This document shows, in pieces, positions 62,181 to 64,000 of a stretch of DNA of 64,000 nt. The stretch covers positions 4,154,001 to 4,218,000 of the forward strand of contig NZ_CP042430.1 in the NCBI RefSeq assembly GCF_007970665.1, written 5' to 3'. The DNA is from Baekduia soli (GTDB taxonomy: Bacteria; Actinomycetota; Thermoleophilia; Solirubrobacterales; Solirubrobacteraceae). Each line of letters opens with the position of its first letter. Position 1 is the stretch's first letter. The position numbers and the translations under genes are program-made. Under the pieces are notes generated by a model, which was not told where the DNA came from, searched no databases, and saw nothing but the letters and a program-made list of their open reading frames with translations.

Positions 62181-62816
62181 TCAGGCCGCGCCCACCACGC
62201 CCGGCAGCCACGCGGCGACCGCCGCGCCCACGGCGGGCAGGTCGCCCTTGAGCCCGTGGTCGCCGCGTACGGTCACGACCGTCCGGCCCGGGCCCTCGGG
62301 TGGCATCCCGAACCGGTCGCGCTCGCCCTGGACGACGAGCACCGGCACGCCGGCCGCCTCGAGCTCGGCCAGCCGGGAGACCGGCGGCGAGGCCGAGCCC
62401 GCGCGGCGCGGCGGCAGCAGCGGGAAGGCCAGGCACAGCACGGCGCGCGCGCCGGCGGCCTGCGCGGTGCGGCACGCCACGCGCGCGCCGGACGACCGCC
62501 CGCCCACGACGATCCCCAGGCCGGCCAGCGGCCCGGCGCCCAGGGCGGCCAGCACCGCGAGCCAGGCCTCGTCGAGCCGCGGGGCGGCGGGCGCGCTGCG
62601 GCGCCCGGCGACCCGGTAGGGCTGCTCGACGAGCACGACGGCCAGGCCGGCGGCGCGGGCCGCCGCGGTCGCGGCGACGAGGTCGGGCGCGGAGACCGCC
62701 CCGCCCGCGCCGTGGCCGAGGACCAGCGCGGCGACCGGGGCGGCCACGGGGTGCAGATGGGCGCGCGCGAGACCCTGCGGCGTGTCGACGTCGAGCACCG
62801 GCACACCTGACAGCAT
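62181..62816 (-). CDS. alpha/beta hydrolase (KANL3/Tex30-like)
   Basis: 211 residues from MLSGVPVLDVDTPQGLARAH. VAALVLGHGAGGAVSAPDLV, then the nucleophile region GIVVGGRSSGARVACRTAQ (G-x-S-x-G as GRSSG), VPVLVVQGERDRFGMPPEGP with the acid residue, and VTVRGDHGLKGD with the catalytic His. This small subgroup has no established substrate. Starts divergently from the S4 gene with a gap of 7 bp. Confidence 0.85.
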   Translation of the reverse strand: MLSGVPVLDVDTPQGLARAHLHPVAAPVAALVLGHGAGGAVSAPDLVAATAAARAAGLAVVLVEQPYRVAGRRSAPAAPRLDEAWLAVLAALGAGPLAGLGIVVGGRSSGARVACRTAQAAGARAVLCLAFPLLPPRRAGSASPPVSRLAELEAAGVPVLVVQGERDRFGMPPEGPGRTVVTVRGDHGLKGDLPAVGAAVAAWLPGVVGAA

Positions 62817-62823
62817 GAAGGCC

Positions 62824-63213
62824 ATGGACGACGAGTGCGGCGCCCTGCGCGTGGACAAGTGGCTCTGGGTCGCCCGCCTGGTCAAGACGCGCGCGCTCGG
62901 CGCCGAGGCGGTCAGGGGCGGCCGCGTGCAGGTCAACGGTCGTGCGATCAAGCCGAGCAAGGACGTCCGGCCCGGCGACCGCCTGCAGATCACGACCGGG
63001 CCCGTGCGCCGCGACGTCGAGGTTCTGGGCATCGCGCCGCGCCGCGGGCCGGCGTCCGAGGCCGCGCTGCTGTACCGCGAGACGGCCGAGAGCGCCGCCG
63101 CGCGCGAGGAGTACGCCGCCCAGCGCCGCCTCGGCCACGAGCTGGCCGCCGAGCGCGGCGGGCGGCCGACCAAGCGCGACCGCCGGCGCTACGAGCAGTC
63201 GCGCCGCGGCTGA
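62824..63213 (+). CDS. S4-domain RNA-binding protein (Hsp15/RqcP-like)
   Basis: 129 residues from MDDECGALRVDKWLWVARLV. The S4 fold covers about residues 8-70 (LRVDKWLWVARLVKTRALGA, VRGGRVQVNGRAIKPSKDVR, GDRLQI). The C-terminal extension with RRLGHELAAERGGRPTKRDR resembles Hsp15. These bind stalled 50S-peptidyl-tRNA complexes in heat shock or ribosome quality control. Confidence 0.92.
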   Translation: MDDECGALRVDKWLWVARLVKTRALGAEAVRGGRVQVNGRAIKPSKDVRPGDRLQITTGPVRRDVEVLGIAPRRGPASEAALLYRETAESAAAREEYAAQRRLGHELAAERGGRPTKRDRRRYEQSRRG

Positions 63214-63216
63214 CGC

Positions 63217-64000
63217 TCAGGCGCCCGCCAGGCGCCAGAGGCGCAGGCCGAGCTGGAGGTCGAGGCGGTCGTCGCCCGAGCGCAGGTCGACGCCCGCGAT
63301 CTCCTCGATGCGGTGCAGGCGGTTGTAGAGGCTGCTGCGGTGCACGAAGAGCTGCGCCGCCGCGGCCTGGACGTCGCCGCCGTGCTCGAGGTAGCACTCG
63401 AGCGTCGCGACGAGCGTCGCGGCGTCGGAGCCGGCCAGCAGCCGCCGCAGCGGCTCGGGCAGCATGGCCTCCGGCGGGCGGTCGCCGAGCAGCGTCGTCA
63501 CGGTCCGATAGGCGCCGAGCTCGTCCCACAGCGCCACCGGGTGCCGGGCGTCGTCGACGAGCGCGACGCGCGCGGCGCGCAGCGCCTCGTCGTGGGCGGC
63601 CCGCAGGCCCGCGGGGCGCGGGTGCGCGCCGGCCACGCCGACGGCCACGCGGCACCCCGCGCCCTGGGCGGTCTGGTCGGCCACGGCGGCGGCGAGCGTC
63701 GCGGCGCGCCGGCGCGGCTCCTCGGGATCCTCGTAGGCCAGGATCGCCACGGCCCGCTCCGACGGCGCGCCCGTCATGAGGTGGTGCGGCGCCACCGCGC
63801 GGCGCAGGACCTCCAGGGCCGCCGACAGCCGGACGCCGACGGCGTCGGGCGGCGAAACGCCGGGGACGGGCACGACGACGGCGGCCAGGCAGGTGTAGGA
63901 GGAGGCCGACGCCAGGCCCGCCTCGCGCAGCCGGGCGGCGGCGGCCTCGGCGTCGACGGAGCCCGTGAGCAGCAGGTCGACCAGGGCGTTCTCCTGCAGG
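63217..64000 (-). CDS. PucR/CdaR-type transcription regulator, C-terminal part (runs off window)
   Basis: The frame is open to base 64000, so the N-terminus lies beyond the window. The visible 260 residues hold a GGDEF-like middle domain (GCRVAVGVAGAHPRPAGLRA) and the C-terminal PucR helix-turn-helix: ATLECYLEHGGDVQAAAAQL, FVHRSSLYNRLHRIEEIAGV, DLRSGDDRLDLQLGLRLWRL. PucR-type regulators sense purine- or amino-acid-type metabolites; the effector here is unknown. Confidence 0.9.
   Translation of the reverse strand, partial: LQENALVDLLLTGSVDAEAAAARLREAGLASASSYTCLAAVVVPVPGVSPPDAVGVRLSAALEVLRRAVAPHHLMTGAPSERAVAILAYEDPEEPRRRAATLAAAVADQTAQGAGCRVAVGVAGAHPRPAGLRAAHDEALRAARVALVDDARHPVALWDELGAYRTVTTLLGDRPPEAMLPEPLRRLLAGSDAATLVATLECYLEHGGDVQAAAAQLFVHRSSLYNRLHRIEEIAGVDLRSGDDRLDLQLGLRLWRLAGA

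Overview
The window is a very GC-rich bacterial chromosome segment with the housekeeping gene order of a high-GC Gram-positive. My best guess is Actinomycetota, class Thermoleophilia (Solirubrobacterales-like). That guess is inference from protein character and gene order, and no marker here proves it. Most genes are on the minus strand.

Region 1 (1-2034 and 13660-15486): a late-competence locus, comEA-comEC-holA, followed by a LOG-family gene. comEC is cut in two by an integrated element. Region 2 (about 2035-13660): an 11.6 kb element framed by an AC core dinucleotide. It carries a large serine recombinase at its left end and a compact leftward operon: ribbon-helix-helix regulator, winged-helix replication-type protein, repeat cluster, loader-like zinc protein, P27-type terminase small subunit and several tiny coupled genes. 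It also has a LexA/SOS-type box and, at the right, a two-gene module with a TIR-like (CAP12/Pycsar-type) effector. I see no large terminase, portal, capsid, tail or conjugation gene, so it looks like a phage satellite (PICI-like) rather than a prophage or ICE. This is the most novel part of the window.

Region 3 (15500-30982): leuS (with an apparent frameshift), a DivIVA-like coiled-coil gene, tRNA-Ala(GGC), a cyclic-nucleotide-binding protein, a secreted beta-helix/LamG protein, lspA, the debris of an HD-GYP response regulator, and rsfS-nadD-proA-proB-obgE. An SDR gene and an MFS gene lie between obgE and rpmA-rplU. Region 4 (30992-38763): an RNase E/G gene next to the rod-shape cluster mreB-mreC-mreD-mrdA-rodA, all leftward. 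Region 5 (38939-50649): maf, ndk, folC, valS, a methyltransferase with a perfect 92-bp tandem duplication at its 3' end, nudC, clpX, clpP and tig (proteostasis block), with a second 92-bp-period tandem repeat upstream of tig. Region 6 (50933-64000): secreted and signalling proteins (hydrolase-cyclase fusion, Crp-like regulator), an aminotransferase plus aldehyde dehydrogenase pair that would suit polyamine or GABA metabolism, prs, hrpA, an S4 RNA-binding protein and a truncated PucR-type regulator.

Several genes that should be intact (leuS, the MFS gene, the aldehyde dehydrogenase, possibly rodA and nadD) carry small indels, mostly in G/C runs. Sequence error is a real possibility and should be kept in mind for all frame-dependent claims.
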